From the NCBI GenBank assembly GCA_039801505.1, contig JBDRUV010000002.1, forward strand, positions 124,001 to 188,000: 64,000 nt of DNA. Direction: 5' to 3'. The notes beneath the pieces were generated by a model. It was given only the letters and a program-made list of their open reading frames with translations. It was not told the DNA's origin and did not search any database. Positions within the stretch are counted from its first letter, which is position 1, and each line of letters starts with the position of its first letter. Positions 23,664-32,623 of this stretch are shown in pieces. This DNA is from a candidate division WOR-3 bacterium (GTDB taxonomy: Bacteria; Hydrothermota; Tepidihabitantia; Tepidihabitantales; CAIPLT01). A program made the position numbers and the translations under genes.

Positions 23664-23732
23664 GTCGCCTCTTTTGTTTACCCAAATGACCTGTTTTGAG
23701 CATCTATATATTATAATATATGATGAAAACTC

Positions 23733-23760
23733 TTGACAAAACTAAATTTACTAGTATAAT
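23733..23760 (+). promoter_or_regulatory. Promoter of the PAS histidine kinase
   Basis: TTGACA, 16-bp spacer, TATAAT at 23755-23760. The predicted start is 23767. Any start codon before this point, such as ATG 23720, would not be transcribed from it. Confidence 0.8.
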
Positions 23761-23765
23761 CTTAC

Positions 23766-23791
23766 AAAAGCCCCAAAAAGGGCATTTTTTT
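23766..23791 (+). terminator. Terminator-like hairpin at the very 5' end of the kinase mRNA
   Basis: AAAAGCCC, a short A-rich loop, GGGC, then A and seven T. The shape is that of a weak intrinsic terminator, but it starts within a few bases of the predicted transcript start. It could be an early-termination control, a 5'-stabilising hairpin, or chance. Confidence 0.4.
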
Positions 23792-23827
23792 ATGCAGCGA
23801 GAGGGGGTAAAGATAGGTGATGAGCTA

Positions 23828-26800
23828 ATGAATGAAAATTTCCATTCTTTAATATTAGACCGGCTCAATATTGGTTATTTGGTTTATCAGCCAATACGAG
23901 ATCGCCACCGTAATATTATTGACGCCATAATTAAAGATACCTGCCCTGCCCTTGAGGCCTTATTAGGCAAAACGCGCTCTAATCTTGTTGGTAAAGAACT
24001 CAGTAAGATCAAGAGCAAAAAAAATCGCGAGATATTAGAATTTATAAAAGGATTAATTTTACATCCCCGGGCCGAGATTATTGATAATTATTTTCCTCGA
24101 GCTGATAAACGGATACGATTTTTTGTTTTCCCCTTAGACGCAAAACGATTCGTGTTAATTTTTTCCATAGGCGCGGTGACAGAAAGTGAAATTGCCTACG
24201 AGTTAACAAACCGCTGGCGGGTTGCGGTTAATGCCTTAAAAGAAGTGGTCTTTACTACAGATACCCAAGGCCGATTGGTGCAATGGAATAAAGCCCTGGA
24301 AGAACAATTTAAAATCCCACCTAAAGAGAAGCCAGTTTATTGTTATGAGATTATCCATGGGACTAAAAAACGTATTGCCTCTTGTCCATTTTTCACAACA
24401 CTTAAGACCAAAAAACGGGCTGAATGCGAGTTGGCACTTAATAATAGATACTGGCACATCGTTATTGACCCAATTTTTGCTGACAAGAAAAAGATTATTG
24501 GCGCCATTCATATTCTTTATGATATTACTGAGGCTAGAAAACATGAGCAGGTCCTTAAAGAAAATGAAGAGAAGTTCCGAACTTTAGTAGAAAATGCCCA
24601 ATACGGTGTAGTATTATTAGATAAGGATAAGATTGTTTATGCTAACCCTTTCATTAGCCGGCTATTAGGCTATAAGGAAACCAAAGCCATTCTGGGAATG
24701 CCCTATTATAGATTCATCTATCCTAAAGAACGGGGGATAATTCGCGAACGCTATCAAAGGCGACTAAAAGGTCTGCCGGTGCCAGCTCTTTATGAGACAA
24801 TGCTATATAATAAAGAGAAAAAACCGGTACCGGTGGAGCTGCAGCCTCGTATTATTACGGTTGGCAATAAAAAATACAACTTAGTAGTTATCTATGACCT
24901 TAGGGAACGAAAAAGATTAGAAGAGTCGTTAAAAATCAGCGAAACCCGATATCGAACTATCGTGGAAAATTTAGCCGTCGGGGTTTATCGAAGCCTACCA
25001 GGCGGCAGGGGTCAATTTGTTGAGGTTAACCCCCAGTTGGTAAAAATTCTTGGCTATCAATCAAAAGACGAGCTCCTAAAAGTACCGGTGCGCGATACCT
25101 ACCAGCGTCCTCAGGAGCGTATAAACTTTATCCGGGAACTTAAGACCAAGGATTATTTAGAGGCTGAGATTCCTTTAAGACGCAAAGATGGTAGCCTAAT
25201 TATGGCCCGAATCATCGCTCATGCCATAAAAGACAATCAGGGCAAGATTCAGTGGATTGATGGCATTGTGGAAGATATTACCGAGAGGAAAAAGACCGAA
25301 GAAGCCTTGAAATATCGGGGACAAATTTTAGAAATCGCTGCCGACTGCGCTCAAGAGCTGCTTAAACATCCGAACTGGCGCGAGCTGATGCCTATGATGT
25401 TAGCAAAGATTGGTCAAGCCGCCGGGGTGAGCCGAGCTTATTTATGGGAAAAAGTTGTGACACCTAATGGGAGAGTTCTTACCGACCAGGCTTATGAATG
25501 GGTTGCTAAGGGCATAACCCCCCAACAGGGAAGTCCTTTAGTTCATAATTTTGATTTTATGCGGGCTGGATTTGGTGAGTGGTATCAAAAATTAGCTCAG
25601 GGTGAGGTGATAACTGCGATTGTGCGCGATTTGCCGAAAAAGATGCGCGATTATTTAACGGCCCAGGATATTAAATCACTTTGCCTGGTACCGGTGTGTG
25701 TTAAAAATGAACCTTGGGGACTGATTGGATTTGACCAATGTGACTACGAACGAGCTTGGACGCAAATTGAAATTGATGCCTTAAAGACCTTTGCCGGGCT
25801 TATTGGTAGCGCGATATACAATGAGGAGATTAATAATCAACTTAAGGCTAGTGAAGAAAAATATCGGGGCTTAATTAATAATCTTAGTGAAGGAGTTTTT
25901 CGGACGACCCCAGATGGTCGATTCTTGGAAGTAAATCCAGCCTTAGTTAGTATTCATGGTGCCCAGAGTGAAGAAGAGTTACTTAAGATCAATGTAAATA
26001 GTCTTTATGAGAATCCGCAGGGCCGAGAGATTTTATTAAAAACCTTAAAAACCCAAGGTGCCGTTCGGGACTGGGAAGTAAACCAGGTGAGACTTGATGG
26101 TAAAAAAATTACCGTAGCAATTACGGCCCGAGCTTCATTTGATAAGAATGGCAATATTAAATGGATTGAGGGTATTGTGCGAGATATCACTGAGCGCAAG
26201 CGAGCTGAAGAAGAACTGAGAAAAGCTAAAGAGGCGGCTGAGTTGGCCAATAAAGCCAAGTCAGAATTTTTACACAATATGAGCCACGAACTGCGCTCAC
26301 CCTTAACCTCGATTATGGGCTTTACCGAGCTGGCTTTAGAGCGCGAGACTGATCCTGAGAAACGTGAGTATTTAGAGACGATTCAGAAGTCCAGTGACTA
26401 TCTATTACACATTATAAATAATATTTTAGATTTGGCTCGAATTGAGAGTGGCAAAATGAAGCTTGAAATGAAGCCCTGTAACCTTAAAGAAATTGCCCAA
26501 GATATTTATGACCGCTTTAAAGTCTTAGCCGAAAGAAAAAAGCTTCAATTTGTGTTAAAGGTATCGCCCGAGTCTCCGCCGCAAATTGTGACTGATTGTA
26601 TTAAAGTCACCCAGATCGTTTCTAACTTGGTTGACAATGCCTTTAAGTTTACCGAGCAGGGCAAGGTGATCGTTTCCTTTAGTTTAAGAAGAATTGCTCA
26701 GCGGCAAGGTGAGCTAGAAATTTATGTTAAAGATACAGGCATTGGTATTGCCCCAGAACGACAACAGATGATCTTTGAACGTTTTACCCAGGCTGAATAT

Positions 26801-26953
26801 TATCTTTCTAAAAAATATGGTGGAGCTGGTTTGGGACTGCCATTGGTTAAAGAACTTGTGGAACTTTTTGGCGGTAAGATTACCCTGGAGAGCCAGTTGG
26901 CCAAGGGCTCGAAGTTTACGGTATTTTTACCCGTAGAAATTGTTGAAACCTAA
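23828..26953 (+). CDS. Soluble multi-PAS/GAF sensor histidine kinase
   Basis: 1041 residues without membrane segments, so a cytoplasmic sensor. In order: an N-terminal PAS-like region, a PAS from about 130, a PAS from about 250 (VENAQYGVVLLDKDKIVYAN), a PAS from about 375, a GAF from about 515 to 680, a PAS from about 690 (NNLSEGVFRTTPDGRFLEVN), then HisKA and HATPase_c. The phosphoacceptor is His820 in NMSHELRSPL. N, G1 and G2 boxes (VDNAFKF, DTGIGIAPE, GGAGLGLPLV) are intact. I start it at ATG 23828 because AGGTGA lies 7 bases upstream. ATG 23792 in the same frame is an alternative. The receiver-only protein follows. Confidence 0.9.
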   Translation: MNENFHSLILDRLNIGYLVYQPIRDRHRNIIDAIIKDTCPALEALLGKTRSNLVGKELSKIKSKKNREILEFIKGLILHPRAEIIDNYFPRADKRIRFFVFPLDAKRFVLIFSIGAVTESEIAYELTNRWRVAVNALKEVVFTTDTQGRLVQWNKALEEQFKIPPKEKPVYCYEIIHGTKKRIASCPFFTTLKTKKRAECELALNNRYWHIVIDPIFADKKKIIGAIHILYDITEARKHEQVLKENEEKFRTLVENAQYGVVLLDKDKIVYANPFISRLLGYKETKAILGMPYYRFIYPKERGIIRERYQRRLKGLPVPALYETMLYNKEKKPVPVELQPRIITVGNKKYNLVVIYDLRERKRLEESLKISETRYRTIVENLAVGVYRSLPGGRGQFVEVNPQLVKILGYQSKDELLKVPVRDTYQRPQERINFIRELKTKDYLEAEIPLRRKDGSLIMARIIAHAIKDNQGKIQWIDGIVEDITERKKTEEALKYRGQILEIAADCAQELLKHPNWRELMPMMLAKIGQAAGVSRAYLWEKVVTPNGRVLTDQAYEWVAKGITPQQGSPLVHNFDFMRAGFGEWYQKLAQGEVITAIVRDLPKKMRDYLTAQDIKSLCLVPVCVKNEPWGLIGFDQCDYERAWTQIEIDALKTFAGLIGSAIYNEEINNQLKASEEKYRGLINNLSEGVFRTTPDGRFLEVNPALVSIHGAQSEEELLKINVNSLYENPQGREILLKTLKTQGAVRDWEVNQVRLDGKKITVAITARASFDKNGNIKWIEGIVRDITERKRAEEELRKAKEAAELANKAKSEFLHNMSHELRSPLTSIMGFTELALERETDPEKREYLETIQKSSDYLLHIINNILDLARIESGKMKLEMKPCNLKEIAQDIYDRFKVLAERKKLQFVLKVSPESPPQIVTDCIKVTQIVSNLVDNAFKFTEQGKVIVSFSLRRIAQRQGELEIYVKDTGIGIAPERQQMIFERFTQAEYYLSKKYGGAGLGLPLVKELVELFGGKITLESQLAKGSKFTVFLPVEIVET

Positions 26954-26968
26954 TACGAGGTGTCTCAG

Positions 26969-27361
26969 ATGGGATTATTTGGGAAAAAACCAAAAAAGTA
27001 TTATGTAATTTTAGCCGAAGATAACCCTGACCACCAAAAACTAGTTAAGGCAATATTATCCAAGTATGATGTCAACTTAGATATTGCGAATAACGGCAAA
27101 GAACTTTTAGCCATGCTACCCTTAAAGCCTTATGATGTGGTCTTAATGGATATTCAGATGCCGGATATGGATGGTTATACCGCAACCGAGAAGATCAGAA
27201 GCGATTCCCGCTATAAACACTTAGTCATTATCGGTCTTTCAGCCTATGCTATGGATGGTGATGCCCATATTGCGATTGTTAAAGGAATGGACGATTATGT
27301 CACAAAGCCGATCGACCGCGAGGTGCTTATAAAGACCTTACGCCGCTATATAAAGATATAA
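26969..27361 (+). CDS. Single-domain response regulator
   Basis: A 130-residue CheY-like receiver with no output domain. The phosphoacceptor is Asp61 in LMDIQMPDMDGY. The acidic pocket is EDN (17-19), and the switch residues are Ser91 and Lys113 in VTKPID. The sequence style (QMPDMDGYTATEKIR) is that of receivers paired with hybrid-type kinases. ATG 26969 has GAGG 8 bases upstream; a GTG at 26960 overlaps that site and is less likely. It follows the kinase by 15 bp, so the pair is probably a cognate two-component phosphorelay, whose output must lie elsewhere. Confidence 0.9.
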   Translation: MGLFGKKPKKYYVILAEDNPDHQKLVKAILSKYDVNLDIANNGKELLAMLPLKPYDVVLMDIQMPDMDGYTATEKIRSDSRYKHLVIIGLSAYAMDGDAHIAIVKGMDDYVTKPIDREVLIKTLRRYIKI

Positions 27362-27430
27362 TATTTTGGTCAGTGCAAATCTAACTACCACCGATCACAA
27401 TCAGGGATCTTTCAAAATTCGACCAATGGT

Positions 27431-27468
27431 ACCGGGTACGGTCCCCAGACGGTCCGGGGGTTAACCCT
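27431..27468 (-). repeat. GC-rich palindromic element, copy 2
   Basis: Contains the shared core GGTCCCCAGACGGTCCGGGG followed by GTTAACCC, in the same orientation as the copy at 32594 and opposite to that at 37509. It lies in the 267-bp gap between the response regulator and tRNA-Asn. No gene or clear terminator is seen in the rest of that gap. Confidence 0.85.
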
Positions 27469-27628
27469 CAAGATCTGGGAGTCAAGATAAAAAGCTGCGC
27501 GATAATTACAGGCGGGGATATGTTTAACAGAGTGTTCTTGTTATCCTTGTGTTTCTATCAAAGTTTCTCCTGAGTCAATAAGTCTGAGGTTCACTAAAAT
27601 CGTAAGTACCGATCTTAAGAGAAAAAAG

Positions 27629-27700
27629 CTCCAGCGGCAGGACTCGAACCTGCAACCCTCCGGTTAACAGCCGGATGCTCCACCATTGAGCTACGCTGGA
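27629..27700 (-). tRNA. tRNA-Asn (GTT)
   Basis: A full cloverleaf on the minus strand: acceptor TCCAGCG/CGCTGGA, D-arm GCTC...GAGC, anticodon loop CTGTTAA (anticodon GTT), T-arm GCAGG-TTCGAGT-CCTGC, discriminator G. CCA is not encoded. A run of six T follows directly and should end transcription. Confidence 0.96.
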
Positions 27701-27708
27701 GTGTTTTA

Positions 27709-27737
27709 ATTATAATTTTAAGTAGCCAAATTGTCAA
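27709..27737 (-). promoter_or_regulatory. Promoter of tRNA-Asn
   Basis: Minus strand: TTGACA, 17-bp spacer, TATAAT, an exact consensus pair just upstream of the tRNA, in the gap after the subtilase stop. Confidence 0.85.
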
Positions 27738-27743
27738 GAAATT

Positions 27744-30563
27744 TTATCGCACGAGCGCAAAAGTTTTTCGGTCCCGGCCAAAACTGGTCTCTAACACCAC
27801 AAAGTAAATGCCAGAACTTACAAAATTTCCGTCTTGATTTGTACCATCCCAATAAGCCCCAATCCGGGTTAGAGTGGCTTTATCAATATAGCGACCCGGA
27901 ACACTGATATCATTTGCCGAGAGATTAATGGTTTTTATTAGCTCACCGGTTAACGAATAGATCCGCAACTCAGCCCAACGCGGAGTTTTCATTAAATAGA
28001 ACGGGAAAAAAATCTTTTGATCCCTACTTACTACAAATGGCACCGGATAAGGTGCGGCCAAGACATTTCGGGTAAAACTCGGCGCTCGGGCTGGATAAAC
28101 TTTAAGGACGGAGTCGACATTGGGAATACCCCATCCTAAAGTACAATTGGGCACCGGAAGTGATGCCGTGCTAAATAGCGCTAGCTTTACCGAGTCAGCT
28201 GACCAACTGGGATGAGCTTCTAAAATTAGGGCACATAGTCCGGCAATCAGTGCCGTAGCGCATGAGGTACCACTACTAGCTAAATACTCCGAAGAGTCGT
28301 CTGGATTCACAATCGTTACAGCATCAGCCAAGGCGACCAGGTCTGGTTTAATTCGGCCATCAAATGTTGGGCCTAAACCGGTAGCCGAAGTTTGGCTGCG
28401 CCATGGGCTAGAATCTCGTTTCACACCACCGGCCGTAATAATCTCAAAAGCATCACCAGGGGCTACGATATAACGTGAAGGCCAGGGGAAAAAGTTAAGT
28501 GGAGCATTGCCCATCGCACTGACGACCACGACACCACGCTTGGCAGCCAGATCTGCGGCGACGGAGACTGGGATGGTTCGGCCGTCATAATCTTTCTCGG
28601 TATACCAGCTACGATAACCTAACGAGCTTGAGATAATCTGGGCACCTACTTTTTCGGCCCATTCCAAACCACTCACCCATAGATCTTCTTCGATTATCGT
28701 CTCATAGATATAACCACTAAGGGCTTTGTGGAGCTCAGTTTTAGCGATAATTAAATCTACAGCGGGGGCAACTCCAATAAAGGTTTTCGGCAGATAACCG
28801 GCAATAATTGAGGCCATATGCGTGCCATGATTCGGCTGCTCTAAGAAATCTTCACCTTCTTCATAGTCGGTATCATCATCGCCGCGTCGGACATATACGA
28901 TAGCCGATCCAGCTGTGGTATTTAAGATGCGTGGGGCGTACGAGAAGTTCTGAGCTAGAGTCTCTACGGCTATGATGGCATCTTGATAAATTTGACATAG
29001 ATAAATATCATTGTGTGATTCGTAGACCAGTTTAATTGTATCGTGCTGAACGGTAAAAGAAAAATCTCCTAGGGCTAAGGCATTATTCACCAAGGACACT
29101 TCATTAGACCAAGTGCTTGCACCATCAGTTGAAGTGCGTAAGACGAGCGCACTTCGACCACCAGCTAAGTATTTTTTATACACCAGATAAATTTTGTGAT
29201 TATCAATAACTAAGCTGGTTTTACCAACTTGACTATCGAGCTCGGAATTAAAGTTAAAACTTAAACCATCATCGGTAGAGGTAAAGTGATATAACTTTTG
29301 AGTTCTAAGACCCCGCACTAGGATTTCAATCTCATTGAGGCTGTCAATAAATACCCAAGGATCGGCGATCGCCTCAGTAAAAGTTTCAACCAGCTGTGGA
29401 CTATAAAACGATGGCACAATTGCGGTGATATCTGCTTTGCGAAAATAGAGCACGGAATCATTAGTGACATAACTTATGGCTAAAACATCGTCTTTAATAG
29501 TGACTGCGGGATTTTTACCGGCGCCTAAACTGGTATGAGGGTGGGGCTGGGCGTTAATGAGGTAGCTAAAATATAGATTATTGATTGGCACATTAGGGGC
29601 TTGGGGAATTAACTCCTGCCAGAGATAATAGACAACCGAATCTTTGGCCGCAGCAGCGATATTCGGGATTGAGATATTATATGTCACCGTAGAATAAAGT
29701 GCCTGAGGTAAAGACCAGTCTTCACCTAAATTATCACTATAACTCATAAGCAACCTAGCAGGTCGGGCTTGGGCCGGAGTGAAGGAATCAGCTGAGAAGA
29801 AGAGATACAATCGGTTTTGGCTGTCCCTAACAAATCTTAAGGCTTGAATCATCTTCTGATTAGCAAGCTCTGGTATCGGCTGGGCAACCTCATAATAGGG
29901 CCTCTTAATAAAGATATCATCACCACTTAAAAAGTCATGCTCTTTATAGATGCGTAATGAGCGTAGTGCGTTATGCTTGCGGCGTTTCAGACCAGTATCT
30001 AAAATTGCCAGTTTCACGCCTGAGCCGGTATAACCCCTGGTAAAGACCTGCGGCACCCCGAGCATATAATTCTGTTCATAAGTTAAATTATATAGCTCGC
30101 GATAATACGAAGTATCCGCGGTTTGGTCTTTAACTTCCAGCACGGAAAGTTCTTCATGGGTTACTTTGTCTGTCGCGACGGGTTTGATATCATAGACATA
30201 CGGCAAGTTCGCAATTTGGGGCAAGAGCGCTTTGGGTATATAAAAACTTGCGGCATTTAGCCAATTGGAAACTATGCGGAGTTTAGCTCCGTAACTGATT
30301 AGCTCTTCTAAGTATGGCGCATAGACTGGCAAGTCATCGTAGTCATAAAGCCGACCTAATGCGGCAAGGCGTCGCCTCTGGGCTTCTGGGCTTAACCTGG
30401 GAGTATATTCGGATAACACTTGATAATACTCGCTTTCGGTGCGAAAGCCCTTATCAGTAAAATACACCCAGACAATTTCACGGTCAATTGTCGCAATATC
30501 AATCGGCTGAGGTGCGCGATAAAACTCTAGGCTAATAATCACTAAAGCTAAGAGAAGATTCAT
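27744..30563 (-). CDS. Secreted subtilase (S8) with Asp-box propeller-like insert and FlgD-like C terminus
   Basis: 939 residues. A signal peptide (MNLLLALVIISLEFYRA) and a propeptide-like region precede the subtilisin domain. The triad is Asp189 (AILDTG), His579 (NHGTHMAS) and Ser767 (SSGTSCAT), with oxyanion Asn686. Residues ~211-575 interrupt the catalytic domain between Asp and His. They contain Asp-box-like turns (STDGASTW, STDDGLSF, SYSDNLGEDW) as in sialidase/BNR propellers. The C terminus (APYPVPFV...GIYFVVLETSF) is the type IX-style module. The ATG overlaps the stop of the upstream small membrane protein (ATGA). A degradative or cargo-processing role outside the cell is likely. Confidence 0.9.
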   Translation of the reverse strand: MNLLLALVIISLEFYRAPQPIDIATIDREIVWVYFTDKGFRTESEYYQVLSEYTPRLSPEAQRRRLAALGRLYDYDDLPVYAPYLEELISYGAKLRIVSNWLNAASFYIPKALLPQIANLPYVYDIKPVATDKVTHEELSVLEVKDQTADTSYYRELYNLTYEQNYMLGVPQVFTRGYTGSGVKLAILDTGLKRRKHNALRSLRIYKEHDFLSGDDIFIKRPYYEVAQPIPELANQKMIQALRFVRDSQNRLYLFFSADSFTPAQARPARLLMSYSDNLGEDWSLPQALYSTVTYNISIPNIAAAAKDSVVYYLWQELIPQAPNVPINNLYFSYLINAQPHPHTSLGAGKNPAVTIKDDVLAISYVTNDSVLYFRKADITAIVPSFYSPQLVETFTEAIADPWVFIDSLNEIEILVRGLRTQKLYHFTSTDDGLSFNFNSELDSQVGKTSLVIDNHKIYLVYKKYLAGGRSALVLRTSTDGASTWSNEVSLVNNALALGDFSFTVQHDTIKLVYESHNDIYLCQIYQDAIIAVETLAQNFSYAPRILNTTAGSAIVYVRRGDDDTDYEEGEDFLEQPNHGTHMASIIAGYLPKTFIGVAPAVDLIIAKTELHKALSGYIYETIIEEDLWVSGLEWAEKVGAQIISSSLGYRSWYTEKDYDGRTIPVSVAADLAAKRGVVVVSAMGNAPLNFFPWPSRYIVAPGDAFEIITAGGVKRDSSPWRSQTSATGLGPTFDGRIKPDLVALADAVTIVNPDDSSEYLASSGTSCATALIAGLCALILEAHPSWSADSVKLALFSTASLPVPNCTLGWGIPNVDSVLKVYPARAPSFTRNVLAAPYPVPFVVSRDQKIFFPFYLMKTPRWAELRIYSLTGELIKTINLSANDISVPGRYIDKATLTRIGAYWDGTNQDGNFVSSGIYFVVLETSFGRDRKTFALVR

Positions 30564-30862
30564 AGATAAAGTGGACGCATCTCGTTGAAGAAGTCTTTAG
30601 CAGCAAAGATGATAAATACGAATACGATGGCTAAGATGATATTGACCGCTCCTAAGATGATACAGATCCGGCCAATCTTTTTGGTCTGGTTGGTTAAGGC
30701 TGACGAATACAGAATTGATCCGACAATGATTCCGAATAGGGGATAAACTAATGAAAAGATATAGAGCCACACCAGATTTGAGATATAGAAAATATCAATT
30801 AAGGTGCCAATGCGCTCTTTTTGAGGCTCAGATAATTGTAAATTAATTGTAGTTTCATTCAT
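30560..30862 (-). CDS. Small membrane protein, unknown function
   Basis: 100 residues with two or three membrane segments (LVWLYIFSLVYPLFGIIVGSI-like stretch at about 30-55 and IILGAVNIILAIVFVFIIFA at about 70-90) and no recognised catalytic motif. It has a good AAGGAGCG ribosome-binding site. It begins 31 bp after tRNA-Lys with no convincing promoter, so it may be transcribed as a read-through of the tRNA cluster. Its stop overlaps the subtilase ATG, implying coupled expression. Confidence 0.75.
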   Translation of the reverse strand: MNETTINLQLSEPQKERIGTLIDIFYISNLVWLYIFSLVYPLFGIIVGSILYSSALTNQTKKIGRICIILGAVNIILAIVFVFIIFAAKDFFNEMRPLYL

Positions 30863-30892
30863 AGGCGCTCCTTTAAAAATATAAAATAAAAG

Positions 30893-30966
30893 TACCCCCG
30901 GTAGGACTTGAACCTACAACCCGCGGATTAAGAATCCGCTGCTCTGCCAAATTGAGCTACGAGGGC
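30893..30966 (-). tRNA. tRNA-Lys (CTT)
   Basis: Cloverleaf with acceptor GCCCTCG/CGGGGGT (G-U pairs), anticodon stem GCGGA/TCCGC, loop TTCTTAA (anticodon CTT), T-arm GTAGG-TTCAAGT-CCTAC, discriminator A, no encoded CCA. Confidence 0.96.
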
Positions 30967-30996
30967 ACAATCTTTTAATCTTTTCATTATAAGAGC

Positions 30997-31070
30997 CGCG
31001 CCCGGCGTGACTCGAACACGCAACCTACGGGTTCGAAGCCCGGCGCTCTATCCATTTGAGCTACGGGCGC
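30997..31070 (-). tRNA. tRNA-Arg (TCG)
   Basis: Cloverleaf with acceptor GCGCCCG/CGGGCGC, loop CTTCGAA (anticodon TCG), T-arm GCGTG-TTCGAGT-CACGC, discriminator G. The top pair of the anticodon stem (27-43) is a C-T mismatch. No CCA is encoded. Confidence 0.95.
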
Positions 31071-31074
31071 CTAG

Positions 31075-31149
31075 GGTGAGTGAGGGGACTCGAACCCCCA
31101 ACATCCTGAGCCACAGTCAGGTGCTCTCGCCAGTTGAGCTACACTCACC
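31075..31149 (-). tRNA. tRNA-His (GTG)
   Basis: Cloverleaf with acceptor GTGAGTG/CACTCAC, loop CTGTGGC (anticodon GTG) and the His-specific encoded G-1 facing discriminator C73. No CCA is encoded. Confidence 0.96.
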
Positions 31150-31155
31150 ACTTAA

Positions 31156-31229
<74 letters not shown>

Positions 31230-31246
31230 GTCATTCTCTACACTTA

Positions 31247-31322
31247 TCGGGGAGACTGGATTTGAACCAGCGACCCCCACGTCCCAAGCGTGGTGCGCTA
31301 AACCGGACTGCGCTACTCCCCG
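31247..31322 (-). tRNA. tRNA-Pro (TGG)
   Basis: Cloverleaf with acceptor CGGGGAG/CTCCCCG, D-stem GCGC, anticodon stem CCACG/CGTGG, loop CTTGGGA (anticodon TGG), T-arm GCTGG-TTCAAAT-CCAGT, discriminator A. It is the first tRNA of the five-gene cluster. Confidence 0.96.
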
Positions 31323-31340
31323 AATTTTCTATATATAATT

Positions 31341-31369
31341 ATAATAACCAGAGCTTTTTTATCTGTCAA
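31341..31369 (-). promoter_or_regulatory. Promoter of the five-tRNA cluster
   Basis: Minus strand: TTGACA, 17-bp spacer, TATTAT, just upstream of tRNA-Pro. It is back to back with the promoter of the kelch gene at 31385. Confidence 0.85.
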
Positions 31370-31384
31370 GATTGTTAATGACAC

Positions 31385-31413
31385 TTGACATTAAAGACTA
31401 TTAGAGCTACCAT
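31385..31413 (+). promoter_or_regulatory. Promoter of the kelch-repeat gene, leaderless
   Basis: TTGACA, 17-bp spacer, TACCAT at 31408-31413. The predicted start is 31420, four bases before the ATG at 31424. The TTG of the -35 box is in frame and would be a false start. Confidence 0.75.
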
Positions 31414-31423
31414 AAAATTAGTT

Positions 31424-32560
31424 ATGAGGTTTATCAAAATTTTACTAATATTATTGCCCGGCTTAGTCTGGGCGCAGCTTACCTGGATCTGTGCCACAAA
31501 CGGAGCCGGCTGGTCAGCCCGACAGAAGTTTGCTTCAGCGGTGTTTCAAAATAAACTCTGGGTATTAGGTGGTCAAGAAGCGACGCGCAAAAACGATGTC
31601 TGGTATTCGGAGGATGGCATCAACTGGGTGTGTGCTACAAATCAAGCTAGCTGGTCGGCGCGGCGTGGTCATGCGGTAGCGGTATTTCAAAATAAGCTTT
31701 GGGTAATTGGAGGTTATGATGGGGCAAGAAAAAATGACTTATGGACTTCTGAGGATGGTAGCACTTGGGTTAATATACCCGTCCTACCACCCTGGATTGA
31801 GCGCGAGTATCATACAGCGGTGGTGTTTGATAATAAACTCTGGATCTTGGGCGGTTATACTGGGACCTATAGTAATGATGTCTGGTATACCCCAGATGGC
31901 ATAACTTGGATCTGTGCCACAGCCCAGGCTCCCTGGTCAGCTCGTTATTGGCATGCAGCCACAGTCTTTGCTGATCATATCTGGGTGATCGGTGGTAGTG
32001 ATGGCAGCTTAAAGAACGATGTCTGGGCTTCGCCGGATGGCAGCACCTGGTATTGTGCCACAAGTAATGCTAATTGGTCACCTCGTCGTAGTCATACGGT
32101 TGTGAGTTATGATAATAAACTCTGGGTCTTGGGCGGTCTTAATGCCTCAGGCCAGCGGCTAAATGATGTCTGGGCTTCAGAAAATGGCACGGACTGGACC
32201 TGCATTAATCAAGCGGCCGAATGGACCGCACGCTATGAGCATAATAGTCAAGTCTATGATAATAAAATATGGGTCTTGGGTGGTTATGATGGGGCGCGCC
32301 GCAACGATGTCTGGTATGCTCTCAGTGCCAGTGCCATAACCGAGCCCGAGCTAAATAAAACTAAAATTTTCTATGATGCCCGCAGTCAAAGTTTAGTGCT
32401 TAATGCGACAGTGTCCCGGTTGAAGATTTATAGCTTAGCCGGAAGCTTAGTTAAGGTTATCTTTTGTCCAGCCCATACCGTTTCTGTGTCTAACCTCGCC
32501 CCGGGGGTGTATTTTGTCCAAACCGATCGAGGACTTAGCAAGCTCATAATCAGAGATTAA
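31424..32560 (+). CDS. Secreted six-bladed kelch-like protein with FlgD-like C terminus
   Basis: 378 residues. The signal peptide is MRFIKILLILLPGLVWA. Six kelch-like blades of ~50 residues follow, each with the pattern W(S)ARxxHAxxVFxNKLWVLGG followed by xxNDVWYSxDGxTW. A six-bladed propeller is therefore expected from about residue 20 to 310. The last ~60 residues (LKIYSLAGSLVK...APGVYFVQTDRG) form the type IX-style sorting-like module. The closely repeated blades at DNA level suggest amplification. Start ATG 31424 is set by the promoter and the signal peptide. The ligand is unknown. Confidence 0.85.
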   Translation: MRFIKILLILLPGLVWAQLTWICATNGAGWSARQKFASAVFQNKLWVLGGQEATRKNDVWYSEDGINWVCATNQASWSARRGHAVAVFQNKLWVIGGYDGARKNDLWTSEDGSTWVNIPVLPPWIEREYHTAVVFDNKLWILGGYTGTYSNDVWYTPDGITWICATAQAPWSARYWHAATVFADHIWVIGGSDGSLKNDVWASPDGSTWYCATSNANWSPRRSHTVVSYDNKLWVLGGLNASGQRLNDVWASENGTDWTCINQAAEWTARYEHNSQVYDNKIWVLGGYDGARRNDVWYALSASAITEPELNKTKIFYDARSQSLVLNATVSRLKIYSLAGSLVKVIFCPAHTVSVSNLAPGVYFVQTDRGLSKLIIRD

Positions 32561-32593
32561 AATTTGTACCGGTACGACAAGATATTAAGATAA

Positions 32594-32623
32594 CGGTCCC
32601 CAGACGGTCCGGGGGTTAACCCC
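32594..32623 (-). repeat. GC-rich palindromic element, copy 3
   Basis: It carries the same CGGTCCCCAGACGGTCCGGG core with GGTTAACCCC as copy 2. It is flanked by AAGATATTAA (32579-32588) and its exact complement TTAATATCTT (32634-32643), so the whole 65-bp block can fold as one long hairpin. Confidence 0.88.
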
